This document shows positions 28,519 through 40,263 of a stretch of 64,000 nucleotides of DNA, piece by piece. The notes under the pieces were generated by a model, which made no database searches, was not told the DNA's origin, and saw only the letters and a list, made by a program, of their open reading frames with translations. This stretch comes from Singulisphaera sp. GP187 (GTDB taxonomy: Bacteria; Planctomycetota; GCA-002687715): NCBI GenBank assembly GCA_945907755.1, contig CAMDTN010000002.1, positions 64,055 to 128,054 of the forward strand. The letters are read 5' to 3'. The position numbers were made by a program, and so were the translations under genes. Numbering within the stretch: position 1 is the stretch's first letter; the number at the start of each line of letters is the position of its first letter.

Positions 28519-28543
28519 CTGCGCGCGCACTTCGCGCGCGCAG
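28519..28543. terminator. Perfect hairpin between convergent genes (terminator-like, no T tract)
   Basis: CTGCGCGCGC ACTTC GCGCGCGCAG; 10-bp perfect stem, 5-nt loop. Confidence 0.5.
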
Positions 28544-28548
28544 CAAGT

Positions 28549-28830
28549 TCAGTTCTTCGAGGAGCAGTCAGGCTTGTCGCACTTGGCAGGGTTACCGCCA
28601 CAGGGTGGTGCAGGCACATCTTTCGCGGCGTCCTGCTTCCAAGATTCGCTGCGATAGTCCGTGCCGTAGAAGCCGCTGCCCTTGAACAGCACCGCTGCGC
28701 CGCCGCCGATCAAGCGCTCGTAGCGTGACTTGCGGCACTTGGGACAGCGCCGCAACGGGTCGTCGCTCATCTTCTGCGTCACTTCCGCTTGGTGCCCGCA
28801 CGCGCGGCAAACATAGTCGTAAGTAGGCAT
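28549..28830 (-). CDS. FmdB family zinc ribbon protein
   Basis: MPTYDYVCRACGHQAEVTQKMSDDPLRRCPKCRKSRYERLIGGGAAVLFKGSGFYGTDY; starts by ATGA overlap with grpE stop. Confidence 0.9.
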   Translation of the reverse strand: MPTYDYVCRACGHQAEVTQKMSDDPLRRCPKCRKSRYERLIGGGAAVLFKGSGFYGTDYRSESWKQDAAKDVPAPPCGGNPAKCDKPDCSSKN

Positions 28831-29381
28831 CAGACGGCCCCGGGCGGCAATTGCGTGGAAACCACAACGCGCGCTGGGCGAATGACCAAATCCGCAAGCA
28901 GGTAGCCCTTCTCTTGCACCAGCAGCACTGTGCCTGGAGGCACATCGGCACGCGGCTCTTGGCCGATGGATTCGTGGAAGCGTGGGTCGAACGCGCCGCC
29001 CTCCGGCGAGACAGCAGTGACACCACACTCTTGCAGCGCACGCGGCAGCGCAGCGCACACCATCTGCACACCAGCGATCACAGCTTCTTGGCTTTCCGCG
29101 CCCGCGCTGCGCATGGCGCGTTCAAGATTGTCGAAGCAGGGGAGCAGCGCTCGCACTGCGTCGCGCACAGCAAAACGCCGTGCTTGCTCGCGGTCTTTCG
29201 CGGCGCGCCGTTGTAGGTTTGCGAGGTCTGCGCTGACGCGCAGCCAGCGGTCATTGGCTTCTGCCAGTGCGCGCGTCAGGTCGTCGCCCGCGGAGGCGGC
29301 CTCAGGATTGGGCGCCGCTGCTGCTGGGGTTTCCTGCGATGCAGCGGTGTCTTCACTTTGTGGGTTTTCTTCAGGAGTCAT
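28830..29381 (-). CDS. grpE: Nucleotide exchange factor GrpE
   Basis: NLQRRAAKDREQARRFAVRDAVRALLPCFDNLERAM...FDPRFHESIGQ...VLLVQEKGYLLADLVIRPARVVV. Confidence 0.93.
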   Translation of the reverse strand: MTPEENPQSEDTAASQETPAAAAPNPEAASAGDDLTRALAEANDRWLRVSADLANLQRRAAKDREQARRFAVRDAVRALLPCFDNLERAMRSAGAESQEAVIAGVQMVCAALPRALQECGVTAVSPEGGAFDPRFHESIGQEPRADVPPGTVLLVQEKGYLLADLVIRPARVVVSTQLPPGAV

Positions 29382-29385
29382 GGCA

Positions 29386-30513
29386 TCACTCGAAAATCTG
29401 CTTCACCTTGCGGAAGAAGCCGGTTTGTTCTTTCTTCCCCTTGTCTTCCTCGAGCGCGCGCAGTTGTTCCCACAAGGGGCGCGACTTGGCGTCGAGGCGC
29501 GAGGGAATGTCGATGCTCACCAGCACGATGATGTCGCCGGTGCCGTGTGCGCGCACATCAGGCAAGCCTTGGCCGCGCATGCGGAAGCGCGCGTTGGGTT
29601 GCGTGCCCGCAGGGATTTTCAGGCGCGCGTTGCCTTCCAAGGTGGGCACCTCGACCTCTGTGCCCAAGGCCCCTTGCGCTGCGCTGAGCGACAGTTCCAC
29701 CAGCAGATCGCGCCCGTTGCGCGTGAACTGTGGGTGCTCCGTCACTTCGATCGCGCACAACAAATCGCCGCGACTGCCGCCTTCGGTGCTGGGCTCGCCT
29801 TCGCCCCGCATGCGCACTTCCATGCCCGTTTCGACGCCTGCAGGGACATTGACGGTGATGCTGATCTTCTTGGGGCGAAGGCCCTCACCTTTGCAGGTCG
29901 GGCAAGGATCTTTGATGATGGTGCCACGGGCTTCGCAGCGCGGGCATTCGCGCTGCATCAAGAATCCGCCGTGGTTGATGGTGACTACGCCGCGGCCCTT
30001 GCATTGTGTACAGGATTCGGGCTTGGTGCCCTTCTTTGCGCCGTTGCCGTTGCAGTCGCCGCACAATTCATTGCGCGTGACTTCCAGCTTGCGTTGCACG
30101 CCGGTGCGCACTTCGGCAAGCGACAGGCTCAGGCGCACTCGCAGGCTGCGGCCATGAGCTGGCCCGCGGCGCCCGCCGCCGAACATTTCGCCAAACGAGC
30201 CTCCGAAACCGCCTTGACCACCAAAGATGTCGCCAAAGTGACGGAAGATGTCTTCCGCGTTGTTGAAGCCTTGCCCGCCGCCATGATCGGCACCCGCATG
30301 CCCGTATTGGTCGTAACGCTGGCGCTTTTCTTTGTCGGAAAGCACTTCGTAGGCGGACGCAGCTTCTTTGAAGCTCGCTTCGGCCTGCTTGTCCCCGGGG
30401 TTTTTATCGGGGTGGTATTTGAAGGCGAGGCGCCGATAGGCCTTCTTGATGTCTTCTTCCGCCGCGTCGCGCGCAACGCCCAGAACATCGTAATAGTCGC
30501 GCCGTTCGCTCAT
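29386..30513 (-). CDS. dnaJ: Chaperone DnaJ
   Basis: J domain [39 protein letters not shown] region; four zinc-finger repeats. Confidence 0.97.
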   Translation of the reverse strand: MSERRDYYDVLGVARDAAEEDIKKAYRRLAFKYHPDKNPGDKQAEASFKEAASAYEVLSDKEKRQRYDQYGHAGADHGGGQGFNNAEDIFRHFGDIFGGQGGFGGSFGEMFGGGRRGPAHGRSLRVRLSLSLAEVRTGVQRKLEVTRNELCGDCNGNGAKKGTKPESCTQCKGRGVVTINHGGFLMQRECPRCEARGTIIKDPCPTCKGEGLRPKKISITVNVPAGVETGMEVRMRGEGEPSTEGGSRGDLLCAIEVTEHPQFTRNGRDLLVELSLSAAQGALGTEVEVPTLEGNARLKIPAGTQPNARFRMRGQGLPDVRAHGTGDIIVLVSIDIPSRLDAKSRPLWEQLRALEEDKGKKEQTGFFRKVKQIFE

Positions 30514-30568
30514 CGTGATAGGGAAGCGCGGGCAGAGCGCCGTGGCGCCCTGCCCTCCGAGGCCATGT

Positions 30569-32182
<1,614 letters not shown>

Positions 32183-32193
32183 GTGTTTTGACC

Positions 32194-32487
32194 TCAGGCG
32201 AACTTCGCCAGGATTTCACTCTCGCGCAGGATCTTGAATTCCTTGCCGTCGACTTTCACATCGGTGCCGGAATACTTGCCGTACACCACAGTGTCGCCCT
32301 TCTTCACGCCCAGTTGCCCGCGGCTGCCATCTTTGAGCATGCGGCCGGGGCCGACGGCCACAACCTTGCCCTGCTGCGGCTTTTCCTTGGCGGATTCTGG
32401 AAGGATCACACCTCCAGCGGTGCGTTCCTCGGCTTCGAGGGGCGTCACAACAACACGGTCATCGAGGGGATTGATCTTGACAGCCAT
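32194..32487 (-). CDS. groES: Co-chaperonin GroES
   Basis: [44 protein letters not shown]...[27 protein letters not shown] upstream. Confidence 0.96.
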   Translation of the reverse strand: MAVKINPLDDRVVVTPLEAEERTAGGVILPESAKEKPQQGKVVAVGPGRMLKDGSRGQLGVKKGDTVVYGKYSGTDVKVDGKEFKILRESEILAKFA

Positions 32488-32527
32488 TGGATTCTCTTCT
32501 CCGTGAATTTGGTGCGCGTTCAGCGCA

Positions 32528-34159
32528 TCAGTCCATGTGTTCGTGAGCTTCGTCGCCACCTGCATCGTCTTCTTGCTTGGGCACATCGGTGATCAAGCAT
32601 TCGCACGAGATGAGGACAGTGGCGACACTGGCCGCATTAGTGAGTGCCGCTGTGGTGACCTTGCAGGGGTCGATCACACCGTCTTCCACCAAGTCGGTGC
32701 AGTTATCCGTTTCCGCGTTGTAGCCATACGCAAACTTGCGTTCGCGCAGCACTCGCGCTGCGATGACGGGCCCGTGGCCGCCAGCGTTTTCGACGATCTG
32801 GTGGAACGGCGTCTTGAGCGCATCGCGCAGGATGGTGGCGCCGATGAGCGCATCACCCTTTAGGCCGTCGAGGCTGAGCAGCGCCGATGCGCGCAACAGC
32901 GCCGTGCCGCCACCTGGCAACACGCCTTCTTCCAGCGCAGCCTTCACTGAAGCCAACGCGTCCTTGATGCGCGCCTTGCGCTCTTTCAATTCGGTTTCAG
33001 TGGATGCACCCACATCAATCTGGGCCACGCCGCCGGCCAGCTTGGCGAGGCGCTCTTCAAGCTTCTCGCGGTCGTAGCTGCTGTCGGTTTCGGTGATCTC
33101 GTGGCGAATCTGCTTCACGCGCGCAGAAAGATCTGCCGCAGAGCCGCCGCCTTCGATGATGGTGGTGTTGTCAGCGGTGATGGTCACCTTGCGCGCCACG
33201 CCGAGGTCGGAGAGTTCCAACTGCTCTGGGTCGACACCCGTTTCTTTGAACACGGGCTTCTTAGCGCCGGTCAGAATGGCGATGTCTTGCAGCATGGCCT
33301 TGCGCCGGTCGCCGTAGCCAGGCGCCTTCACGGCAACGCAATCCACTACGCTGCGCAGCTTGTTCACCACCAAAGTGGCCAGCGCTTCACCATCAACATC
33401 CTCGGCGATGATGAGCAGCGTCTTCTTGGCTTTGCTGGCCTTCTCGAGCAACGGGATCAACTTCTTAACGCTGCTGATCTTGTCTTCGTGAATTAGCACC
33501 AAGCAGTTGCGGTACTCGCATTCCAGCGTGCGCTGATCGGTGGCGAAATGGGGCGAGAGGTAGCCGCGGTCGAACTGCATGCCCTCAACCACCTTCACAC
33601 TGGTTTCCGTGCCCTTGCCTTCTTCGATGTTGATCACGCCATCTTTGCCCACCTTCTTCAGCGCGTCGATGAGGATGGTGCCAAGAGCCTTGTCGTTGTT
33701 GGCCGCGATGCTCGCGATTTGCACTAAGCGTTCTGGCGTGTCGAGGCTGACCTTTACGGCCTTGTCGCGCAGCAGCGTCTTCACGCGCTCTGCCGCTTCG
33801 AGGATGCCGCGATTGATCGCAGCGGTGTTGGCGCCCACGCTCAGATGGCGCAGGGCGTTCAAGAAGATTGCCTCGGCGAGCACCGTGGCGGTTGTGGTTC
33901 CGTCACCCGCAACATCGTGGGTCTTGGAGGCCGCTTCCTTGAGCATCTGGGCGCCCAAGTTCTCGTACTTGTCTTGCAAGTCCACTTCATCAGCGACGGT
34001 GTAGCCGTCCTTGGTGATGGTGGGCCCGCCCCAACCACGATCAATAACCGCCGTGCGACCGCGTGGGCCCAAGGTGGTCTTGACTGCGCGAGCCAATTTC
34101 GTGACTCCCTGCTTCAGGGACTCGCGGGCTTCCGCATCAAAGCGCAGTTGCTTCGCCAT
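32528..34159 (-). CDS. groEL: Chaperonin GroEL (copy 2, divergent)
   Basis: [71 protein letters not shown]; tail [27 protein letters not shown]; start refined to 34159. Confidence 0.95.
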   Translation of the reverse strand: MAKQLRFDAEARESLKQGVTKLARAVKTTLGPRGRTAVIDRGWGGPTITKDGYTVADEVDLQDKYENLGAQMLKEAASKTHDVAGDGTTTATVLAEAIFLNALRHLSVGANTAAINRGILEAAERVKTLLRDKAVKVSLDTPERLVQIASIAANNDKALGTILIDALKKVGKDGVINIEEGKGTETSVKVVEGMQFDRGYLSPHFATDQRTLECEYRNCLVLIHEDKISSVKKLIPLLEKASKAKKTLLIIAEDVDGEALATLVVNKLRSVVDCVAVKAPGYGDRRKAMLQDIAILTGAKKPVFKETGVDPEQLELSDLGVARKVTITADNTTIIEGGGSAADLSARVKQIRHEITETDSSYDREKLEERLAKLAGGVAQIDVGASTETELKERKARIKDALASVKAALEEGVLPGGGTALLRASALLSLDGLKGDALIGATILRDALKTPFHQIVENAGGHGPVIAARVLRERKFAYGYNAETDNCTDLVEDGVIDPCKVTTAALTNAASVATVLISCECLITDVPKQEDDAGGDEAHEHMD

Positions 34160-34465
34160 ACTGACACTCTCCTCGTGAATGCTGGTGGGGGCCGATGGCC
34201 CGATGGGCCGCGCAGGAGCCACCGATCCCTCATGGGAACGGGCATCCTCGCGTTGGTGGTTTAGCAAACTCGGGACCAGAGAACACCCGTGCGGCTTCGC
34301 AAGTTCCAGAAGTGTGCAAGTCTCTACCACCACAACAGCTGCGATAGCTATGCGCCGGCGCTGTCAGCGTGTCAGCCGGGCCCTGCTCGGTGCGCTGTGC
34401 TGACAACTTGGCAGCCAGCCACAGCCGCACGCCGTGCCTGTTACAACAACGGCCCACTTCCTCCC

Positions 34466-35644
34466 ATGCGCACAGGGCTCATGCTTCTTGTCGGTTTCAT
34501 CGGGGCGGCCTTCGCGCAGGCCCCCGTAGGCGTGCAGGCACTGGGGGCGGCGGCTTGCCGCGCCGAATTGATCGGGTTTGACGCAGCCAACGGCTTTCTG
34601 CTGCGCCGTGACGGCAAGGATTTGTTTGTGCCTTTCGAAACCACCGTCGCCCTGACGGCCGACCCCATCGCGGCTCTCATCAAGCCCAGCGGCATCCGCG
34701 TGACGCTCTTAGATGGAACCACTTTGCATGGCGTGCCTGGGGCCGCTGACCGCGATGGTTTTCCATTGGAAACGCAGGGCGCCGGTGTGCTGCCGCTGCT
34801 GTTGGATTGCATTGAACGCATCGACTTCGCAGAAGCTGAATTGCCCGCAGCGAGCGCCGACGACGATGTGCTTTGCTTCAGGCGCAGTTCCAGTGTCGAT
34901 GCATTGTCCGGAGAAGTGCTGGCCTTCGGTCGTGATGGGGTGCGTTTCCGCAGCGCCGCAGGCGAACGCACTTGGAATGCGCAGCGCGATGGCGTTGTTG
35001 GTTTGAAGCTCCGCACGCAGGCCGCAGTGCAAACCGCTGCTGCGCCCAGCGCCGTGGTGACGCTCAAGGATGGCAGCCGTTTGAGCGGCACACTCACGGG
35101 GCCGGGATTGCGCTTGCGCTTGTGTGGTGGCGCAACGGCCATGCTGGACTTGGCGCGCGTTGCAGTGATCGAACCGCGTTCCGCTCAGTTCATGCGTTTG
35201 TCGGACGCAGCCCCCAGCGCTGTGCTGCACCGTCCCTTGCTGGATGGAACGCAGCTTCCAGCATTTGCTTGCGACCGCGGACTCGCGCCCGGCAGCCCGC
35301 TGCAGACGGGATCGACGCAGTGGCGCCGCGGCATCGTGTTGCGCGCGTACAGCGAAGCGTCATGGGATATTCAAGACCGCGGCTGGCGCCGGTTTTCAGC
35401 GCATGTGGGCGCGGATGCTGCGCAACTGCGTGCGGGTGTGCGCGCGACGGTGCGAGTGCAAGTCTGCGCCGACTCGATCGTGCTGTGGCGCAGCGACGAG
35501 CTCGTCGCTGGTGAGAACGCAGTGGCGCTGGATGTTGCCATCCCGCGCGGGGCGAAGGCTCTTCGCGTCATCGTGGAACACGCGACATCGCGCGCCACCG
35601 GTGCGTGTGCGGTCATCGCCGACGCGCTGCTGCACTCACCGTGA
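34466..35644 (+). CDS. Secreted NPCBM/NEW2 domain protein
   Basis: Signal peptide MRTGLMLLVGFIGAAFAQ; C-term YSEASWDIQDRGWRRFSAHVGADAAQLRAGVRATVRVQVCADSIVLWRSDEL...IPRGAKALRVIVEHA. Confidence 0.7.
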   Translation: MRTGLMLLVGFIGAAFAQAPVGVQALGAAACRAELIGFDAANGFLLRRDGKDLFVPFETTVALTADPIAALIKPSGIRVTLLDGTTLHGVPGAADRDGFPLETQGAGVLPLLLDCIERIDFAEAELPAASADDDVLCFRRSSSVDALSGEVLAFGRDGVRFRSAAGERTWNAQRDGVVGLKLRTQAAVQTAAAPSAVVTLKDGSRLSGTLTGPGLRLRLCGGATAMLDLARVAVIEPRSAQFMRLSDAAPSAVLHRPLLDGTQLPAFACDRGLAPGSPLQTGSTQWRRGIVLRAYSEASWDIQDRGWRRFSAHVGADAAQLRAGVRATVRVQVCADSIVLWRSDELVAGENAVALDVAIPRGAKALRVIVEHATSRATGACAVIADALLHSP

Positions 35645-35646
35645 CC

Positions 35647-38271
35647 ATGCTGACCAACGCGTTGCATGCTGGTGTGCAGTGGCAACGCCCTGCGTGGGTG
35701 TTGGTCGCGCTGTTGGCCACCGTGGGATTGAGTGTGTGGTCATGGCGCCGCGGGCGGCGCGGTGCGGGTGCGCTCAGCGGATTGCTGCTGCGCAGCAGCG
35801 CAATGCTCGGGTTGGCGCTGCTGGCTGCGGGCCCAGAGAGTGCGCAGTTCACAGATGAAACCACTGCAACGCTGGTAGTGGGTGGACGCGCTGTCCCGCC
35901 CGGAGCCGTGCGCGCTGCGCGTTGGGAGCAAGTGCAAAGCGAAGCTGCGGCGACGCTGTGGTTGCCGCCCGTTGCAACACCGTTGTCACTGAGCGACAGC
36001 TTGCATGTAGCGCTTTTGCTGCCGCAGTTGTCAGCACTGCAAGTGTTGGCGGCGGTGGACGGCACCGAACCGTTGCGCTTTGGCGCCGCTTTGCGTCCCA
36101 TGAAGGCACAAGTGTTACCGGCGTTTGAACGAGTGGCAGCGCCCTTCAGTGCGCTGCGTTTGTTAGTGCAGAGCCAAACCACAATGGCGAGCAGCACGCC
36201 GTTGCGCCTGCAGGTGCATTCGCTGGTGGCGGGCCCAGCACAGATCCAAGTGTTGGTGGATGGCCACAGCGTGGAGCAACGCGAAGTGTTCGTTGCTGCT
36301 GGCGCGACAGAGCTTGCGCTGGCAGATCTGCATTTGCCGACGGGGCGGCACAGCGTTGTGGCGCTGTTAGGCGCGGGCGCGCAACGCCGCGCAGCGGTTG
36401 CCTCGGTGGACACTGCTGCCCGCAGCGAAGTGTTGGTGGTTTGTTCCGAAGCCAATCCACTGAGCGCGCAATTGTTGCGGGCCCAAGGGCGGGATGTGGT
36501 GCAAATCTCGCCAGCAGAATTGGCAGCAAGCCAACTCGCGCGCCAAACGCGCACCATGGTGCTCGATCGCATAGGCGCCGCTGAACTTTCGCAGCCAGAG
36601 GTCGTCGCAGTGTTGCAGCAGCGCGCGGTGCGCGGGCTCGGTTGGGTGCATTTACCCGTCGAGCAGCATGGCGATCTTGCCGCGCCTGCAGCCGCTCCGT
36701 TCGCGGCCTTGCTGCCCGCGCGCGAGCTTCCGCCTGCTCCCGCGCCGCCACCGCCCCCCGAAGTGCCGCCAGAACCCAAGCCCGATGAAAACTTGCCTCC
36801 GGACCCAGCACAGCGCACGCGTGAAAATCTGAGTGTTCCAACGCTTGGCATCGTTGTGGCCATTGATGCCAGCGGTTCCATGCAGGGCGAGCCGCTGCGT
36901 CTCGCCAAGGAAGCCGCGTGGGCGGCAGTGCAGGTGCTGCACCCGGAAGATTACATCGGAGTCATCGCCTTCAACAAAGAGGCCAAGGAGCTGCTTGCGC
37001 TCACCAAAGCGGGCGACAGAGACATTGTGAAGGACCGCATCGCGCGCATCCAAAGCGGCGGCGGCACAGACTTCACTGCAGCGCTGGAGTTAGCAGAGGA
37101 GATGTTTGCGGAAGAAGTCCTATCGGTGCGGCACTTGATCTTGCTGTCGGATGGCGAATCGGAGCCCGGGCGTTTCGAAGCCTGCGCACAGCGCCTCGCG
37201 CGGGCGGGCATCACCATTTCCACGGTGGGTTGCGGCGCCAGTTTGAATGTGCGCGACTTGTCCAACATTGCAGCTCACGGGGGCGGGAAGTTCTATCCGG
37301 CTTACTCGCTGAACGAAGTGCCGGAGATATTCACCATCGAAGCCGAACGTGTCATCGCACGCAGTGGGGCACGGCACGCGCCGGCGCCGATCGTGCCCGC
37401 TGCGACGAGTCCGGAGTCAGAGCTGCAATCGAAGCCCGCGGAACTGAAGCCCCAAGCCAAGGCGCAAGCGCCGCAAGACGACAAACTAACGCTGCGCAAA
37501 GTGCGGCGTGCAGCGGAGGCAGCGCTGCTGCAAGGTGTTGATACAGCGGCTCTGCCCGGAGTGGCCGACACTCTGCACTTGCAAGCCACGACCGCTGGCA
37601 CAGTGGCTTTGGCTGCTGACGAAAGCCCGTTGCTAATTCACGGCCAGTACGGCGCCGCGAGGGTGGTGCAATTCGCTGTTCCGTTGCAGGGCGTGTGGGC
37701 GCCGGCGTGGAGTAGCAACGCGGCGGTGCAAGTGTTGCTGGCGCAGGCCAGCGCGTGGAGCGAAGGGCGCGATGCGACGGAAGGTGCGCGCCTCGTGGCC
37801 GAGGTGTGCGCGCGCACGGTGCTGTGGCGTGGTGAAGATCTTTTCACGCGCCACCCGAAGCCCGAGGACGCGGTGCTGCACGTGAGTGCAGGGGAGCCTG
37901 CGGCCGCCAACGACGCTTGCGCGCTGGGGGACTTGCAGTGGACTAGCAATCCAGAGCCCACGGCACCTGCGTTGCTGGCGACTTTAGAGTTGCGCGGCAG
38001 CGGTGCGCAGGCTCACGCGGCGGCGGCAGTGCCAATGGGTTGGCAACGGGCCTGCGCTTTGCCCCACACAGCGGGTGTGGACGCATGGGCCAAGCTGCTG
38101 GATGCGGGCGTTGTCTTGAGCGCGCCGCCGCGCATCACGCGCCAAGTGCTGCGCGCTGGCACTCACGCGGCTATGGAATGGCTCGCCCCGCTGACGGCGC
38201 TGTTGCTGCTGATGGGCATAGCGATCGAGCGCATTTCGCGCCAAACTCTGCTGCGAGAAACGGCCGCGTGA
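35647..38271 (+). CDS. VWA-domain membrane protein with glutamine-amidotransferase-like region
   Basis: VVAIDASGSMQGEPLRLAKEAAWAAVQVL (MIDAS), SGGGTDFTAAL, HLILLSDGESEPG; Pro-rich linker; N- and C-terminal TM segments. Confidence 0.82.
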   Translation: MLTNALHAGVQWQRPAWVLVALLATVGLSVWSWRRGRRGAGALSGLLLRSSAMLGLALLAAGPESAQFTDETTATLVVGGRAVPPGAVRAARWEQVQSEAAATLWLPPVATPLSLSDSLHVALLLPQLSALQVLAAVDGTEPLRFGAALRPMKAQVLPAFERVAAPFSALRLLVQSQTTMASSTPLRLQVHSLVAGPAQIQVLVDGHSVEQREVFVAAGATELALADLHLPTGRHSVVALLGAGAQRRAAVASVDTAARSEVLVVCSEANPLSAQLLRAQGRDVVQISPAELAASQLARQTRTMVLDRIGAAELSQPEVVAVLQQRAVRGLGWVHLPVEQHGDLAAPAAAPFAALLPARELPPAPAPPPPPEVPPEPKPDENLPPDPAQRTRENLSVPTLGIVVAIDASGSMQGEPLRLAKEAAWAAVQVLHPEDYIGVIAFNKEAKELLALTKAGDRDIVKDRIARIQSGGGTDFTAALELAEEMFAEEVLSVRHLILLSDGESEPGRFEACAQRLARAGITISTVGCGASLNVRDLSNIAAHGGGKFYPAYSLNEVPEIFTIEAERVIARSGARHAPAPIVPAATSPESELQSKPAELKPQAKAQAPQDDKLTLRKVRRAAEAALLQGVDTAALPGVADTLHLQATTAGTVALAADESPLLIHGQYGAARVVQFAVPLQGVWAPAWSSNAAVQVLLAQASAWSEGRDATEGARLVAEVCARTVLWRGEDLFTRHPKPEDAVLHVSAGEPAAANDACALGDLQWTSNPEPTAPALLATLELRGSGAQAHAAAAVPMGWQRACALPHTAGVDAWAKLLDAGVVLSAPPRITRQVLRAGTHAAMEWLAPLTALLLLMGIAIERISRQTLLRETAA

Positions 38272-39263
38272 AATTTTGCACCGAACTGGTTGTGTCATGT
38301 GGCGACCCTCAAGGCATTGGCCCTGAAGTGGCTGCCGCTGCTGCGCTGCGCTTGGTGCAGCAACAGCCAGACTGCACCGTGGTCTTGGTTGGGCTCGCCA
38401 GCCAAATGCGCGCATTGGTGCCCGAAGCGCGCCTGCTCAGCGAGCAAGGGAGTGGCAGTGCAACAGAGCTGCGTTGTTCCAGCAGTGCAGGCATCTGGTT
38501 GCTGCCGGTGGCAGAAGAGGCGCTGCCGCAGCCGCCGCCGAGCGCTGCCGCTGGGCGTGTGGCGTTGTGTGGGCTGCAGGCAGCACTTGCCCGCGTGCGC
38601 ACGCATGGTGGCGCGTTGGTGACCGCGCCGCTGTCGAAGCAAGCAGTAGCTTTCATCGAACCGAGTTTCCGAGGCCACACCGATTGGTTGGGCGAGCAGT
38701 TTGGTTGCGCACCATTGATGCTGTTCAGCGCACCCGGCCTCAAGTTGGCGTTGGCGACAGTTCATCTACCACTGGCGCACGTGCCCGCGGCCATCCGTGC
38801 TGGCTCGGTGGAGCAATCGCTGCGACTGCTCCACGCGGGCCTGCGCAGTAGCTACGGTGTTGCTGCGCCTCGTATCGCGGTGCTGGCTCTGAATCCTCAC
38901 GCGGGCGAAGGCGGTTTGCTGGGCAGTGAAGAGGCGCAAGTCATCGCCCCAGCCATCGAAGCGCTGCGGCATGAAGGACTGAACTTGGAAGGCCCCTTCA
39001 GTGCCGATGGCTTCTTCGGCGCGCAAGAGTGGCGGCGCTTCGACGCAGTACTGGCCATGTATCACGATCAAGGCTTGGTAGCGGTGAAGTCTCTCGGCTT
39101 CGGCCACGCGGTGAATGTCACCTTGGGACTGCCCATCGTGCGCACTTCGGTAGACCACGGCTGTGCGTTCAGCCTTGTTGGCAGGGGTCTCGCCCAGTGC
39201 GACAGCATGTTGGCGGCTCTCCAAGAAGGCCTGTTGCTGCTGCGTTTGCGGAATTCCATTTGA
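38268..39263 (+). CDS. pdxA: 4-hydroxythreonine-4-phosphate dehydrogenase PdxA
   Basis: GDPQGIGPEVAAAA, TAPLSKQAV...FRGHTDWLGEQFG, ALNPHAGEGGLLGSEE, AMYHDQGLVAVKSLGF...TLGLPIVRTSVDHG. GTGA overlap with VWA gene. Confidence 0.92.
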   Translation: MKFCTELVVSCGDPQGIGPEVAAAAALRLVQQQPDCTVVLVGLASQMRALVPEARLLSEQGSGSATELRCSSSAGIWLLPVAEEALPQPPPSAAAGRVALCGLQAALARVRTHGGALVTAPLSKQAVAFIEPSFRGHTDWLGEQFGCAPLMLFSAPGLKLALATVHLPLAHVPAAIRAGSVEQSLRLLHAGLRSSYGVAAPRIAVLALNPHAGEGGLLGSEEAQVIAPAIEALRHEGLNLEGPFSADGFFGAQEWRRFDAVLAMYHDQGLVAVKSLGFGHAVNVTLGLPIVRTSVDHGCAFSLVGRGLAQCDSMLAALQEGLLLLRLRNSI

Positions 39264-39287
39264 CGCGTTGCAAGCGTCGCCCATAAT
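39260..39287 (+). promoter_or_regulatory. Sigma70-type promoter overlapping the pdxA stop codon
   Basis: TTGACG-N16-CATAAT (5/6 and 5/6). Confidence 0.55.
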
Positions 39288-39390
39288 CGCGGCGTCGCGC
39301 GAGCAAGGCTTGGTTGGGTCGGCGCGCGAGAGCTTTGGGTCGAATTTTGTGGCCCGTCGGGGGCTGCGCATCGCCTGGGAGGGTGGCGCC

Positions 39391-39948
39391 ATGAAGTCGA
39401 AGCGGGATCTGCTGTTTTCTTCGTTCAATGCGGGCAAATTGCAGCCGGTGTCGCCAGCGCGCCCGCCACTACCGTTGGCGCACGCTGCCATCGTCGTGGG
39501 TTTCATCTGCGTTGTGATCGCAGTGCTCAGCTATTACCTTTGGAGCGAGCCCGATAGTCCCAACTCTGAAGGAGTCAGGCTGTCGGTGGTTGGTTCGGTA
39601 AGAGAGACTGCGGTTTCGCGGACACCTCAGACCGGAACCAGCGAGCCTGAAGTTTTCTGGTCTGTTCGGGTCTTGACCGTTGGCCGCGTGGCCGAAGGGG
39701 CAGACCCCGCACCGTTGGTGCAGCGGGCCTTGAAGGCGAAACGGCAACTCGAAGACCTTGGGTTCACACCGGTGTTTGCGCTCTCGGACTTGGTGTCTGG
39801 CAAGCGTGAGTACTGGGTGAGCGTGGGCCGCAATCGCAACCCTGAAGAGCTAAAGGATTTGGAACGGCGCTTGGAGCGCGCGTCCATCGGATCCGACAAG
39901 CCCTTTCAGGATGCTTATGTATGTCGGGTGGCTGTGCCGCCTCGTTGA
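39391..39948 (+). CDS. Single-TM membrane protein with SPOR-like C-terminus
   Basis: TM HAAIVVGFICVVIAVLSYYLW; C-term VRVLTVGRVAEGADPAPLVQRALKAKRQLEDLGFTPVFALSD...YWVSVGRNRNPEELKDLERRL. Confidence 0.6.
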   Translation: MKSKRDLLFSSFNAGKLQPVSPARPPLPLAHAAIVVGFICVVIAVLSYYLWSEPDSPNSEGVRLSVVGSVRETAVSRTPQTGTSEPEVFWSVRVLTVGRVAEGADPAPLVQRALKAKRQLEDLGFTPVFALSDLVSGKREYWVSVGRNRNPEELKDLERRLERASIGSDKPFQDAYVCRVAVPPR

Positions 39949-39969
39949 TCGGAACCGGAAGGAAACGCT

Positions 39970-40251
39970 ATGGCTGTCCACAAGAGCCTCAGACCGAGCA
40001 AGGGTGCTGCGAGTAACCGCAGCGTGCTGTCACGTGCCGAACGCCTCGAACAACTTGCGAAAGAGGGGCGTTGGAAGAAGGGCGACAAGGTTTTGGGTGT
40101 GCCCAAGACGCGCGTCTTGAAGGCGAAGGCGAAAGCCAAGCCTGCGAAGAAGAAGGATGACGCAGCGGCTCCGGCAGCAGCGGCAACCAAGGCAGCAGGC
40201 GCTAAAGCGGCGCCAGCCAAAGCGCCAGTCAAAGCGCCAGCCAAGAAATAG
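39970..40251 (+). CDS. Small basic protein (TIGR04137-like) with Ala/Lys/Pro-rich histone-H1-like tail
   Basis: MAVHKSLRPSKGAASNRSVLSRAERLEQLAKEGRWKKGDKVLGVPKTRVLK followed by KAKAKAKPAKKK...AKAPVKAPAKK; SD aaggaaacgct. Confidence 0.8.
   Translation: MAVHKSLRPSKGAASNRSVLSRAERLEQLAKEGRWKKGDKVLGVPKTRVLKAKAKAKPAKKKDDAAAPAAAATKAAGAKAAPAKAPVKAPAKK
40210..40245 (+). repeat. 12-bp tandem repeat encoding APAK/APVK/APAK
   Basis: GCGCCAGCCAAA-GCGCCAGTCAAA-GCGCCAGCCAAG inside the small basic protein tail. Confidence 0.85.
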
Positions 40252-40263
40252 TGAGCCCAACCG

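Noticed and set aside
34160-34465. CIRCE/HrcA operator upstream of groEL2 or groES
   Set aside because: No TTAGCACTC-N9-GAGTGCTAA or close variant seen on either strand.
35613-36908. 431-aa minus-strand ORF opposite the VWA gene
   Set aside because: Gly/Ser/Ala/Thr-rich shadow ORF opposite a well-supported CDS with signal and VWA motifs.
40210-40245. Tandem repeats as a possible CRISPR or mobile-element signature
   Set aside because: Contiguous 12-bp in-frame units inside a coding tail, with no spacers and no neighbouring cas or transposase gene.
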